From assembly GCA_938034385.1 (NCBI GenBank), contig CALHLC010000017.1, positions 21,454 through 85,453 on the forward strand: 64,000 nt of DNA. Reading direction: 5' to 3'. A program made the position numbers and the translations under genes. The notes under the pieces were generated by a model that did no database searches, had not been told where the DNA came from, and worked only from the letters and a program-made list of their open reading frames with translations. Within the stretch, counting starts at the first letter, position 1. Each line of letters begins with the position of its first letter. This DNA comes from an uncultured Bacteriovoracaceae bacterium (GTDB taxonomy: Bacteria; Bdellovibrionota; Bacteriovoracia; Bacteriovoracales; Bacteriovoracaceae). This document shows positions 52,816-61,900 of the stretch, one piece after another.

Positions 52816-53391
52816 TTATATATCTAAAATTTTAAAATACATTTTTGCAGTATTAATAGAATCTTCTAATGCCGTATGAGCGACTTCTCCCATCTTTAAA
52901 AAGTTCATAAGCTTTGACCCCGATTCACTACCAGGAGGAAGTAGACCTTTATCCATGAAAGAATAACTAATAGAGCTTAAATCTAATACTCTATGAGAAA
53001 AATACTTTCTCATAAACTCCCATCCAAGATCTCGATTTAAAAATGGAAGGTCGATTGCATTAATTGATTTGCCAAATAAGACTATAGGTTGGTTATTAAA
53101 AAATTTTTTAATTTCACTTTGGTTTAAATAACTCTCAAAACTTACTTTAAAGTTCTCTAGAGTTTCACCTTCAAGGTGAGCTTTTTTGATAAGTGTTTCA
53201 TTATTTTTTACAACCCAAGGATTGAGTTTGGGCTTGAGTTCATCAAAGCTTGGACATTGTATAAAGCGATGAAAACTTAACTCTTCTAGTAAGGCTTTTT
53301 CTTTTATATCAATTGGAAGACAAGCAAACTCAATAATGAGGTCATTTTGCTCCAGTCCAGTTGCTTCTAAATCAAAGGATAAATATCTCAT
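52816..53391 (-). CDS. DnaQ-like DEDDh 3'-5' exonuclease
   Basis: 191 residues with the RNase T/DnaQ fold. LSFDLEATGL gives the Asp-x-Glu pair, LFGKSINAIDLPFL the second Asp, and HTALEDSINTAKMYF the His-x4-Asp. The order matches DEDDh exonucleases. The short length suggests a stand-alone enzyme rather than a polymerase III epsilon subunit, which usually has an additional polymerase-binding C-terminus. CATAAT ends five bases before the ATG on the minus strand. Confidence 0.85.
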   Translation of the reverse strand: MRYLSFDLEATGLEQNDLIIEFACLPIDIKEKALLEELSFHRFIQCPSFDELKPKLNPWVVKNNETLIKKAHLEGETLENFKVSFESYLNQSEIKKFFNNQPIVLFGKSINAIDLPFLNRDLGWEFMRKYFSHRVLDLSSISYSFMDKGLLPPGSESGSKLMNFLKMGEVAHTALEDSINTAKMYFKILDI

Positions 53392-53489
53392 GCCTAATTA
53401 TGAAATAGAATGACAAGAAAGTCAGTTGTTTAAAGTTAGAAAGTCATGGGAAAAAATGTTTTTTATCTTTCTAAGTTCCCAGAGAGTGC

Positions 53490-53495
53490 TATAAT
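53490..53495 (+). promoter_or_regulatory. -10 box of the candidate small RNA
   Basis: A perfect TATAAT. The start would be near 53501. A weak -35 (CTTTCT) is present at 17 bases. Confidence 0.55.
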
Positions 53496-53500
53496 TTAGT

Positions 53501-53574
53501 ATGGCGACATGGATGTTGCTAGATCAGACAGGAAGTCTAAAATGAGGGTCATACGGCAGATGGCCCTCTTTTTT
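53501..53574 (+). ncRNA. Candidate CsrA/RsmA-binding small RNA
   Basis: An intergenic transcript of about 74 nucleotides is implied by TATAAT at 53490-53495 and a strong terminator ending at 53574. Hairpin 1 (53504-53519) has a six-pair stem with loop UGGA; it holds ACA-UGGA-UGU, which matches the CsrA SELEX core ACA-RGGA-UGU except for one base. Hairpin 2 (53526-53538) has stem AGAC/GUCU and loop AGGAA, again with exposed GGA. Hairpin 3 is the terminator. Such GGA-loop hairpins are the hallmark of CsrB/RsmX/Y/Z-type sponges. No csrA gene is in the window, so the partner is inferred. An attenuator leader for queE (67 bases on) is the main alternative. Confidence 0.5.
53544..53574 (+). terminator. 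Rho-independent terminator of the small RNA
   Basis: GAGGGTCAT (53544-53552) pairs with ATGGCCCTC (53560-53568), including one G-U, around a seven-base loop ACGGCAG, and is followed by six T. Confidence 0.9.
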
Positions 53575-53640
53575 ATGTACTTTTTTCTCGAATCTTGTTT
53601 CCCGATTCCTTTTAAATTCATCTTGTGTTAGAAATCATCC

Positions 53641-54348
53641 ATGACTGGTGAAAAGTTTTATATTCATTCAATCTATCCGGCTACGGAAGGGGAAGGAGTT
53701 TTAATAGGAACTCCTCAAGTTTTTGTTAGATTTCAAGGGTGTAATATCGGATGCATTAATTGTGATTCTAAAGAAACTTGGGATTTTAATTCTGGAGGAA
53801 TTGCTTATTCGATGAAGCAATTACTAAAGACTATTGATGATCAGGCAAAAAATCTTAAAAGAGTGTCTATTACTGGTGGAGATCCAATGCATCCCATTCA
53901 TCTTCCTAGAGTTAAAGAGCTCAGTGCTGAGCTTATCTCAAAAGGCTACCAAGTTAATATAGAAGCTTCTGGAACAAGAGTGGATGACGAATTATTTAAT
54001 ATGGTGAGCTTTATTAGCTTTGACTTTAAAACGCCTTCAACGGGGGTTAAAACACCTATTTCGCACTTAATTCATATTATTGGAACTTACCCAGGGAAAT
54101 ATCAAATAAAGTCTGTGGTAGAGAATGAAAGTGATTATGAATATATCTCAAGGGCCTATAAGAGAATTTATGATCAATTAAAGATTCATCCAGTTTGGGT
54201 TATTACGCCAAGCTTTGTTCCAGGAACAAGCTTTAATCGTGAGTTAATAAAAGAGACTTATGAGTGGAATAATGATGAGGGTGGGAGATTTAGAATTATC
54301 CCCCAACAACATAAAATTATCTATGGTACAGATTCTTTATTAGTATAA
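53641..54348 (+). CDS. queE: 7-carboxy-7-deazaguanine synthase (radical SAM)
   Basis: Third step of queuosine synthesis: radical-SAM ring contraction of carboxytetrahydropterin to CDG. 235 residues. TEGEGVLIGTPQVFVRFQGC leads into the cluster motif GCNIGCINCD (CX3CX2C), then SITGGDPM (SAM binding) and IEASGTR. Length and motif order match QueE. No strong ribosome site precedes the ATG; TAGAAA ends six bases before it. Other queuosine genes are not in the window. Confidence 0.93.
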   Translation: MTGEKFYIHSIYPATEGEGVLIGTPQVFVRFQGCNIGCINCDSKETWDFNSGGIAYSMKQLLKTIDDQAKNLKRVSITGGDPMHPIHLPRVKELSAELISKGYQVNIEASGTRVDDELFNMVSFISFDFKTPSTGVKTPISHLIHIIGTYPGKYQIKSVVENESDYEYISRAYKRIYDQLKIHPVWVITPSFVPGTSFNRELIKETYEWNNDEGGRFRIIPQQHKIIYGTDSLLV

Positions 54349-54354
54349 CTTACT

Positions 54355-54588
54355 CTATGCTTCAGGAGTATCTTCTGCAGTGGCCTCAGTTGCTTGAGCA
54401 GCAGCTTCAACTGGAGCTTGTTCAACTGGCTTAGCCTTTGCTTTACTAATAGTAATAAGACCTTCAGCTAGAAGAACTTCTTGCTTTTTATCACCGTTAA
54501 CATATTTCTTATTCTTATTTTGAACGCAAAATCGATTATTTTTTTTCTTAAAAATTGAAAATTCACCTGATTTTTTAACTAATTCCAT
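54355..54588 (-). CDS. Small Lys/Ala-rich protein of unknown function
   Basis: 77 residues: a basic N-terminal half (VKKSGEFSIFKKKNNRF, one Cys) and an Ala/Glu/Thr-rich acidic tail that looks disordered. No family recognised. AAGGAAAA before the ATG is a good ribosome site and a promoter is seen at 54621-54649, so it is a real gene. It is convergent with queE, six bases apart. Confidence 0.65.
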   Translation of the reverse strand: MELVKKSGEFSIFKKKNNRFCVQNKNKKYVNGDKKQEVLLAEGLITISKAKAKPVEQAPVEAAAQATEATAEDTPEA

Positions 54589-54620
54589 TATTTTTCCTTA
54601 TTTAATATATTTGTTTTTGA

Positions 54621-54649
54621 AGATTAGTGATCAGTGTTGGTTTTGACAA
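54621..54649 (-). promoter_or_regulatory. Promoter for the small Lys/Ala-rich protein
   Basis: On the minus strand TTGTCA (54644-54649) and TAATCT (54621-54626) are 17 bases apart; the start would be near 54614, 26 bases before the ATG. Confidence 0.55.
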
Positions 54650-54773
54650 GTATTGAGAGGGTTGACGCACTTCGTTGTTATGTAAATATTTCATCCACGC
54701 TATGATGAACTAGCGAAACCATTAGTTCAAAAGTAGTTTGAGTTAATACGAAACCTGCCATGAGGAATTGTCG

Positions 54774-56501
54774 ATGAATCTATTTAAACAACAAAGTGTA
54801 CTTGTCTTAATGACCTTTATTTTTATCTCTTGTGGAGGTTCAAAAAATATCGCAAATAAGACATCTACTCAAGATCAAAGAATTATCACTGAAATTTATG
54901 AAGAAGGTGAATTATTCATAGTAGATGAATTTTTAATTAGAGAAAATGCACTTGCTCAAAGAGTATCTCATCAAGAATTTAGAAGCCAGCAAGCAAGAGC
55001 AAAGTATTTAGAAAGTGAACATGGAAACTCTGCGATAGGTAAATCAATTATTGTTGATAAGGGTTATGACTTGATCAGGTCAAAAAAGGTCTGGGAAGTA
55101 AGAAACGAGTGGAGTCTTGAGTGGGAGAGTAAATATTCAGAATGGATAAAAAATGAATTTACACAGACATTTTTTCTTGATCATAATATTTCAACTGATT
55201 GTGCTGACGTAGCTTTTGTTCTTCGTTGGATCTTTGCTCGAATAAATTATTTACCTGCTGCCAACTCAATGGCCGGTTCTGGGAAAATTATTTCTCAGGA
55301 TAGCTTTATAAGAAAATGGAAAAAGCTAAAAAGAAGTGAGCTTTGGTATGAAGACGAGGTCTTTCTAGCGGCCTTAGAAGTATTAAAAGATAGTACTTAT
55401 TCAAGAACGCTTAAGGCTGATACTTACCCAGTACAATTAAGTAAGGAAGCATTTCGAGAAGGTGTGATTCAATTAAATCCAACACATGTAAGAGTAATTT
55501 CAAATATTATTTATGATGGGTCAGGAGTACCAATTTTAAAACAATACTCTACAAGACCAACTGCAGTTAGACCTATGGCTCAAGAGGTGATGTTAAATTT
55601 TAAAGCAATTCCAGAATCAGATGGTGGTTTTGTAAAATTCAGATGGCCTAAGAAATCTAGAAAGAGTTGGAAACTAGTTGAGAGTAAAAAAATGAGTTGG
55701 TTTTCTAAAGATCAATATCAAGAGAAATTTTTAGATGGTAGTATTAATTTTACAAAATATTTAATGGAAAAATTAGATATCAAAATGAACGCAAGAGCAA
55801 CAGTTTCTTCTATGCTTGGAGCAATAAAAGAATTTGTCTATCAGCGAGACTTGATTGTGTCTGATGGTTATAATTTTTGTCAACAAAATTCATGTGATCT
55901 TGGTAGTGTTGCTTATGACGATTGGAGTACTCCTTCTAGAGATAAAAGAGTAGTAGAGTTTTTTGAAAAAATAGATCTAGTAGTTCAAGAGAACTTATCT
56001 AAAGATCCAGAAATTGCTAACTTTTATCAAAATTTAAAAACTGATACCTTTGTTGATCTACAATATGCTCAGGTAGGAATGAGTATGAAGCAGGTAGAGG
56101 AGATGTTTAGAAGCTTATATCTATCCTATGATCCAAGGGATGAAATTTCTCTTAGATGGGCCCAAGATGTTAGAGGACAACATTTAGCTTTAAAAAGAAA
56201 AGTGCAACGTTTACTAGATCTTAGAATGAATAAAATTGAGAAAGCTCAAAAATGTAGAGAGACTCAAAAATGTGTAGAAGGGACAGATTTATATACGTCA
56301 CTTAATACTATTGAGACTGATAAAGAATTGAAAAAATATGTCAAAAATATAAAAAATCTTTGTGATACTAGTGAAGAATATTGTTTTAAGACTTGGAATG
56401 CAGATATAATGAATATTACAAATTATCAATCAAAACCAAACTTATCTCTTGAAAAACGCTATGGCGTAAGTGAAGAAATTAACCTAGCTCAAGATGATTG
56501 A
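54774..56501 (+). CDS. Lipoprotein with a possible Cys-His catalytic pair
   Basis: 575 residues from ATG 54774, which has GAGGA at seven bases; the longest frame starts two codons earlier at a TTG. The lipoprotein signal ends FISC. Residues 130-250 hold TDCADVAFVLRWIFARINYLPAA (Cys143) and NPTHVRVISN (His238). This Cys-helix then His-strand order recalls transglutaminase/papain-like cores seen in some exported proteins of this group. It is an inference, since the fold is unproven and an Asp partner was not fixed. The C-terminal 230 residues are helical. The end overlaps the symporter gene by eight bases. Confidence 0.55.
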   Translation: MNLFKQQSVLVLMTFIFISCGGSKNIANKTSTQDQRIITEIYEEGELFIVDEFLIRENALAQRVSHQEFRSQQARAKYLESEHGNSAIGKSIIVDKGYDLIRSKKVWEVRNEWSLEWESKYSEWIKNEFTQTFFLDHNISTDCADVAFVLRWIFARINYLPAANSMAGSGKIISQDSFIRKWKKLKRSELWYEDEVFLAALEVLKDSTYSRTLKADTYPVQLSKEAFREGVIQLNPTHVRVISNIIYDGSGVPILKQYSTRPTAVRPMAQEVMLNFKAIPESDGGFVKFRWPKKSRKSWKLVESKKMSWFSKDQYQEKFLDGSINFTKYLMEKLDIKMNARATVSSMLGAIKEFVYQRDLIVSDGYNFCQQNSCDLGSVAYDDWSTPSRDKRVVEFFEKIDLVVQENLSKDPEIANFYQNLKTDTFVDLQYAQVGMSMKQVEEMFRSLYLSYDPRDEISLRWAQDVRGQHLALKRKVQRLLDLRMNKIEKAQKCRETQKCVEGTDLYTSLNTIETDKELKKYVKNIKNLCDTSEEYCFKTWNADIMNITNYQSKPNLSLEKRYGVSEEINLAQDD

Positions 56502-57921
56502 TCTATTTGTAGTCGCTGGTTATATTGCTTTTATTTTTATATTAGCTTTTAGAAATAAATCTAATTCAGCAGGATCAGATAAATCACGAGTAAACTTATC
56601 CAAGTTTTATCTGGCAGGAAATTCATTAACTTTAAAAGATTCTATTTTCTCTATTATAGCAACAGAGGTTTCGGCCCTGACTTTCATTGGTATTCCTGCT
56701 TTTGCTTATGGGAAAAACTTTAGCTTTATTTATATTTATCTTGGAGCTTCGATAGGAAGATTAATTATTTCAGGATATATTCTTCCGAAAATATATGGGC
56801 AGGGGATTACTCTTTATGAGATAATAATTGGTTATAGAAAATCAAGCAGAGGAGCTCACATTGCTCTTAGTCTTTTCTATATTTTAGGGAGAGTTTTAGG
56901 AGTCGGTGTTAGGCTTTATGCAGGCTCAATTTTAGTGGCTCAATTTTTTGAGGTCAGTATTTATACTGCAATAGGTTTAAGTGCTTTGATTACTTATATT
57001 TATACATTGATTGGTGGGCTGAAAGTTGTTGTTAAAACTGATTTTTATCAAGTCTTAATTTTTGTTTTAGGTGGGTTCTTTGCTCATTATCTTATTGCTG
57101 ATCTTAGTAATTTTACTTGGATGGAATTATTGGGGCAGGCCTATAGTAATGGAAAGATAGTAGATTTTTCTAACTTATATAGAGATCTTTTTATTGGGGT
57201 AGTGGGAGGAATTCTATTTGATATTTGTACTCATGGAATGGATCAAGACTTTGTTCAAAGGTTATTAGCTTGTAAAGATTTAAAGACGGCTCAAAAATCA
57301 ATTATGCTTTCATCTATATTCTCAATATCCATCGGACTTTTGTTCTTATCTATTGGGGCCCTTTTATGGAGTCATTATCAAGCTGTTGGTTTACCGGCTG
57401 ATATTAAAATAGATAAGATTTTTGCTTACTTTATAACCACTGAGTTTCCAGTTGGACTAAGAGGCTTGATGCTAGCAGGAGTTCTTGCTGCTACAATGAG
57501 TACACTTGATTCTACTATTAATGCAGTAGGAAGTTGTTTAAGTGTAGATATATGGAATCGAGATAGTATGGCAGATCACAAGGTCATTATAAAAGATACA
57601 ACTATTACTATTTTATTATTATTGATTGTTGCTATTGGGGCGAGTCAATCCAGTGAAATCCTAGAATTTGGATTAAAGATTGCTAGTTGGATTGGTGGAG
57701 GGATCTTAGTGATCTTTTTAACTCAAGTATTGAAGACTTTTGAGTTTAACTTATCCTTAAAAGTTGTTCTGACGTTGATTTTAGTGAATATCTTATTTGT
57801 TACCCTCAACGTATTCGTAATAGAAGGGCCATGGCAGTTTAATGTATACTATAGTGTTATTGGCGGTCTTTTGTTTTCTTATTTTTCAAACAAGATTTTT
57901 ACCTTGGATAAAACTGCCTAA
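56494..57921 (+). CDS. Sodium:solute symporter family protein
   Basis: 475-residue inner-membrane protein with about 13 hydrophobic segments. SKFYLAGNSLTLKDSIFSIIATEVSALTFIGIPAFAY is the SSS-family entry region with the Na+-site Ser/Thr residues. GMDQDFVQRLLACKD and VLAATMSTLDSTINA (second Na+ site) are also diagnostic. Substrate unknown; sugars, amino acids and sialic acid are all handled by this family. It is translationally coupled to the preceding lipoprotein, so uptake of a product made or captured by that protein is a reasonable hypothesis. Confidence 0.9.
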   Translation: MIDLFVVAGYIAFIFILAFRNKSNSAGSDKSRVNLSKFYLAGNSLTLKDSIFSIIATEVSALTFIGIPAFAYGKNFSFIYIYLGASIGRLIISGYILPKIYGQGITLYEIIIGYRKSSRGAHIALSLFYILGRVLGVGVRLYAGSILVAQFFEVSIYTAIGLSALITYIYTLIGGLKVVVKTDFYQVLIFVLGGFFAHYLIADLSNFTWMELLGQAYSNGKIVDFSNLYRDLFIGVVGGILFDICTHGMDQDFVQRLLACKDLKTAQKSIMLSSIFSISIGLLFLSIGALLWSHYQAVGLPADIKIDKIFAYFITTEFPVGLRGLMLAGVLAATMSTLDSTINAVGSCLSVDIWNRDSMADHKVIIKDTTITILLLLIVAIGASQSSEILEFGLKIASWIGGGILVIFLTQVLKTFEFNLSLKVVLTLILVNILFVTLNVFVIEGPWQFNVYYSVIGGLLFSYFSNKIFTLDKTA

Positions 57922-57974
57922 TGAATTATTCATAAAAGTACTATAAAATATCTCTATAATCATTTGGAGGAATT

Positions 57975-58928
57975 ATGACTTTTTTGAAAATTACTTTTAT
58001 AGCTTCGTTATTAATATCGTGTAGTTCTCTGCGAAAGCAAAAGACTATTGATCTCGTAAATTATAAAACTCAGGATGGAAAAGACTATTCATTTTATCTA
58101 ACACCAAGTGCTGATTATAGAGCTCCTGCCCAAGCAAATGCTGTAGCTGATGCTGTAATACATCCATTCAAAACATTAGTTAGAAGTTCAGATACTGCTG
58201 GTGCAGAAAAAATCATTATGGATTATATTAATCCTAGAATGGGAAGGCAGTATAAAAACCTAGACGAATTAAGTAAAACTGAAGAAAGCATTCTAACTGA
58301 CCTTTATATAAAGGTAATGGGAGATCCTAAGTTTATTAAAGCAGTTGATTTTGACAGTGCTTTAAAAAATGCAAGTACAAATAATGCTTATCACAAAGCG
58401 ATTCAAGATATCTTTACAGTAGATACTCCAAGTATGAATACTATAACGAAGAGATATTTGCTTGAAAGTGATGTAAAAGCAAATGCTTCAGCTGTTTATA
58501 CGAATCAAAAACTATTAGCAGCAGCATTTACGAATACGAAATCCAAAGCGGGCTTAACTTCTGTTATAAAGCCTCTTCAGGAAGGATATAGAAATGCAGC
58601 TAGAGCAGGTGATGTTGTTAAGAAGATGCAATATAAGGAATTATATCAATTAGCATTAATCAATGCTGCTGAAACAGGAACAACTTTTATTGGAAGCAAT
58701 TGTCCAGAAGTTTTATCTAAGTCAAACGTTATAGCAGGTATGCAGAGATTATTCCCTGCAGCTAAAAAGGCTGGAGCTAATGCATCAAAATTTGATGTTT
58801 ATAGATCTGTTGCTGGTAATACATATTTGAAAAATTTAGATGAAGCTGAACTTGATAGACAAGCTAGAGAAAATTGGGATGCAATAGGCCCTAATGGAAA
58901 ATCTAAATGTAAGAATATCTTAAAGTAA
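57975..58928 (+). CDS. Lipoprotein of unknown function
   Basis: 317 residues with a lipoprotein signal ending LISC (Cys at about 16). The rest is helical, Ala/Lys-rich, with three Cys, two of them near the end. No family recognised. GGAGG at proper distance gives a very good ribosome site, perhaps meaning high expression. The next gene, for the giant lipoprotein, starts 23 bases after the stop and the pair is probably one unit. Confidence 0.7.
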   Translation: MTFLKITFIASLLISCSSLRKQKTIDLVNYKTQDGKDYSFYLTPSADYRAPAQANAVADAVIHPFKTLVRSSDTAGAEKIIMDYINPRMGRQYKNLDELSKTEESILTDLYIKVMGDPKFIKAVDFDSALKNASTNNAYHKAIQDIFTVDTPSMNTITKRYLLESDVKANASAVYTNQKLLAAAFTNTKSKAGLTSVIKPLQEGYRNAARAGDVVKKMQYKELYQLALINAAETGTTFIGSNCPEVLSKSNVIAGMQRLFPAAKKAGANASKFDVYRSVAGNTYLKNLDEAELDRQARENWDAIGPNGKSKCKNILK

Positions 58929-58951
58929 TTAAAGAGCAAGATATTACTTAA

Positions 58952-61900
58952 GTGAAAAAAAAACATGCAATAATTATAAGTCTACTTTTATTTGTTGCAT
59001 GTTCTAGCATTATAGAGAAATCAGATTTCAGACTACCAAAACATTTAGGACTAGGAATTACTCATAAAATAAGAACTCTTGCTTCAGGAGAAGAGAATGC
59101 TTTTATGAGTAAATCTTATAATACTTGGGATAGATTAAAACTCATAGAAAATGAACTTCTTCCATTAATTTCAACGTCGAATAATTTCCTATTTAAAAAA
59201 AACAGTACACCTATTACTGTAAATGATTATCTCGAAAATAAAGAGTTAAATGCACAACTCCCTCAGAAGCTTTTTAGTATTATGCAGAAGATGTATTTGG
59301 TAAAAAGTCAAATCCTGTGGTTAGTTCAAGATAAAATGAAAAAAGTTGGGCTAGTAAATTATGTTGGTCTAGATATTGATGAAAAAGCAAAGAAATCTTT
59401 TGGGAAAGCTTCAGTATCTAAACTTACAAAATTACAAGAAGACTATTTACAAATTTTACCGGGTGTTTATTATCTTTATGCTTTAGTAGCGCATCTTTAT
59501 GATGAGAAAAATCATGAGTCCTTTAAAAATTTTGGATTTTCAAGTCTTATCGGTCTAAATCTAATTACGAATAAATATTTTTCAAAATTTTTATCAAATA
59601 AGACTGGTTTAAATATGAAAAGATTAACTCTTCCACAAAATACTAGGTCTTTATATGCAATGAATGACTCTAACTTTCAAGTTCATTTCCTAAAGTATAT
59701 TGAAGAATTTCAAAATGGTGATAATGTTTTAATAAAAGATCATATCAAGACATATTCTAATTATTATCAAACTTTACAAGGTTCATTTAGTGCGGCAATC
59801 AAAAAGTATGTTCACTTTGATTTATCCCAAGAGTTACCAGATATGGTTTCTTATACGATGGGACCAGAAGATAAAATTTTAATAGAGTACTTAGTGTTAA
59901 AAAAGCCAAAGAGTCCGATGCAATTAGCTAAAGTTAATCAATTTTTAGCTATTAGAGAAATGATTGTGAATTCTTGGGCCATTCAAAGAATTACTGCTAA
60001 AGATAAAGCTAAGAAAATCTCAGAATGTGGTGATGGGTTATTGTCTTTTAAGTTATGGAATGAAGAACAATCCACAGATGCAATCGATTACCTTCATGCA
60101 TTATGGAATCAAGATTTATATTTGAATACGTTGGGTGATTTTTTTAATGAAGTACGGGAACTGCTCTATGGAGATTTTCTTATTGCAAGTGGAATCTCTA
60201 CTAAAGATAAAAGTGATAAAGAGTATGAAGAGATGCTTGATAAAGCAACTAAAGAGTATCAGAAAGTGTTCGTCACTTTGATTAAATATCCTGAAAAAGC
60301 GGGTAACGTTCCAAGAAAGTTGAAAGAGATTCTTAGTGATCCTTTTTTTCAAGAAGATCTTAAAGGAGCAGATAATCCAATTGAAGCAATAGCTGATTAT
60401 TTCTCAGCTGAAGATGCAATGAATTTAGAGTTAAAAGATATTAGTTATAATAAAATTGATTTTATTAACTCTGTCTTTTCAAGAGATAATTTAAGTGGAT
60501 CAAAAATCAGTGCTATCCTTGCCCTCGATGCGTATAGTGTGAGAAAGAAAAATTTAGTGAAGTATTTCATGAATCATTTTGTAGGAGGTCTTGAACTTAC
60601 AAAAAAATATCCAGCTGAAGATAAAGAGTTTTATATTGTTAAAAAAGATGTACTTGCTATTGAGAAATATTTTAATAAAATGATTGATCAGAACTGGGGA
60701 AGCAAGTGGATATTGAGTATGACTTCAAAAATCGATCAAAGATTAACTCCTCTTTTAGATAACCTCTACAAACAGTCTTATGAGAAAAAATTTAAATCTT
60801 TAAATAATTTTTTAACTGAAAATATTAAACATGCAATATTATTAACAGACTACTTTGCCAAAAATCCACGAGGGAAGAAAAAAGTAGGAGAAAAAGCAAC
60901 TTTTCCTAAAGAGTACAGTCTTCCTGTTTCTTCACCTACTATGATTCAAAGTCTTATTATTAAAGATCAATTGTTTTGTAAACATGGTGCGTGCTGGAGA
61001 ATAGATAATTTACTCTTTCATAACCAATACTTTGCTCAAGAAATTATGAGTGAACTTATGGAAATAGTTCAAAAGAAGGCCAGAGACTCCGAGGTTTTTG
61101 GAAAGATGCTAAAAGAAGACCTAAGCCTTGTTAAAGAATATGAGTTAACAAACGAGATTTGGAATATTCTTACAGCTACTTTGTTAGAATTAAAGAAGAG
61201 ACATCCTTATACTCGTGAAAAATATCAAGAGGTTTACTCTAAGTACGGAGATGATAATTTGTATAGAAATAAGATTGCTCAAGAATCAACGAGAGTAAAT
61301 ATAATTATAGATCCAAATTTAAAAGCTCCGGATTTTAATAATGTAGCAAATGTATGTAGTAGTGATCAAGCAGAGAATTGTGAAAATAAAGTTTCTTTTT
61401 CAGATTCAGAGAAATCTCAATGTAATAATGAATTTCTGGAATCAAAAATTAGAAGTGAGAAGTGTAACACTTTACTTGCTACTAGTCATGTTGATTCTAA
61501 AAAACCTACAAATAAATCTGTTAGTGAACCTGACCCTAAAAAAACTGAAACTGTAGACTTTAATTTTTATGATGATAGAATTCTGGAAAAAGGTTTTCAA
61601 TTATATCATATTGCAGAGAAGTTTAATTTTTTGGATTTTAACACTAATATAGGCAACCAGTTTATGAAATCGGCTAAAATTCAAGAACTACTGGCCTTGA
61701 TTTATATTGATAAACTTTTAGAAGTTGAACCTTTTTTCAATACAGTAGTTCAAGAGAAGACTAAGGAGTGGGGAAGTAATTCTCAACATACTAAGGTAAG
61801 GGATATTACATTTTTAAAATTATTTACAAAAAAGGTTATTGGAACTAAGAAAATTCCTCCCGAGAAAGAGTTGAGATCTATTTTTTCAACTGTAGTAAAA

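Noticed and set aside
53501..53574. 4.5S SRP RNA gene
   Set aside because: The loop AGGAA recalls the GGAA tetraloop, but the conserved 3' AGCAGCC side and the outer helix are missing, so the fit is poor.
53501..53640. preQ1 riboswitch before queE
   Set aside because: No class I core (CTA...ACACCCTC type with A-rich tail) or class II pattern could be found. An attenuator of another kind is still possible.
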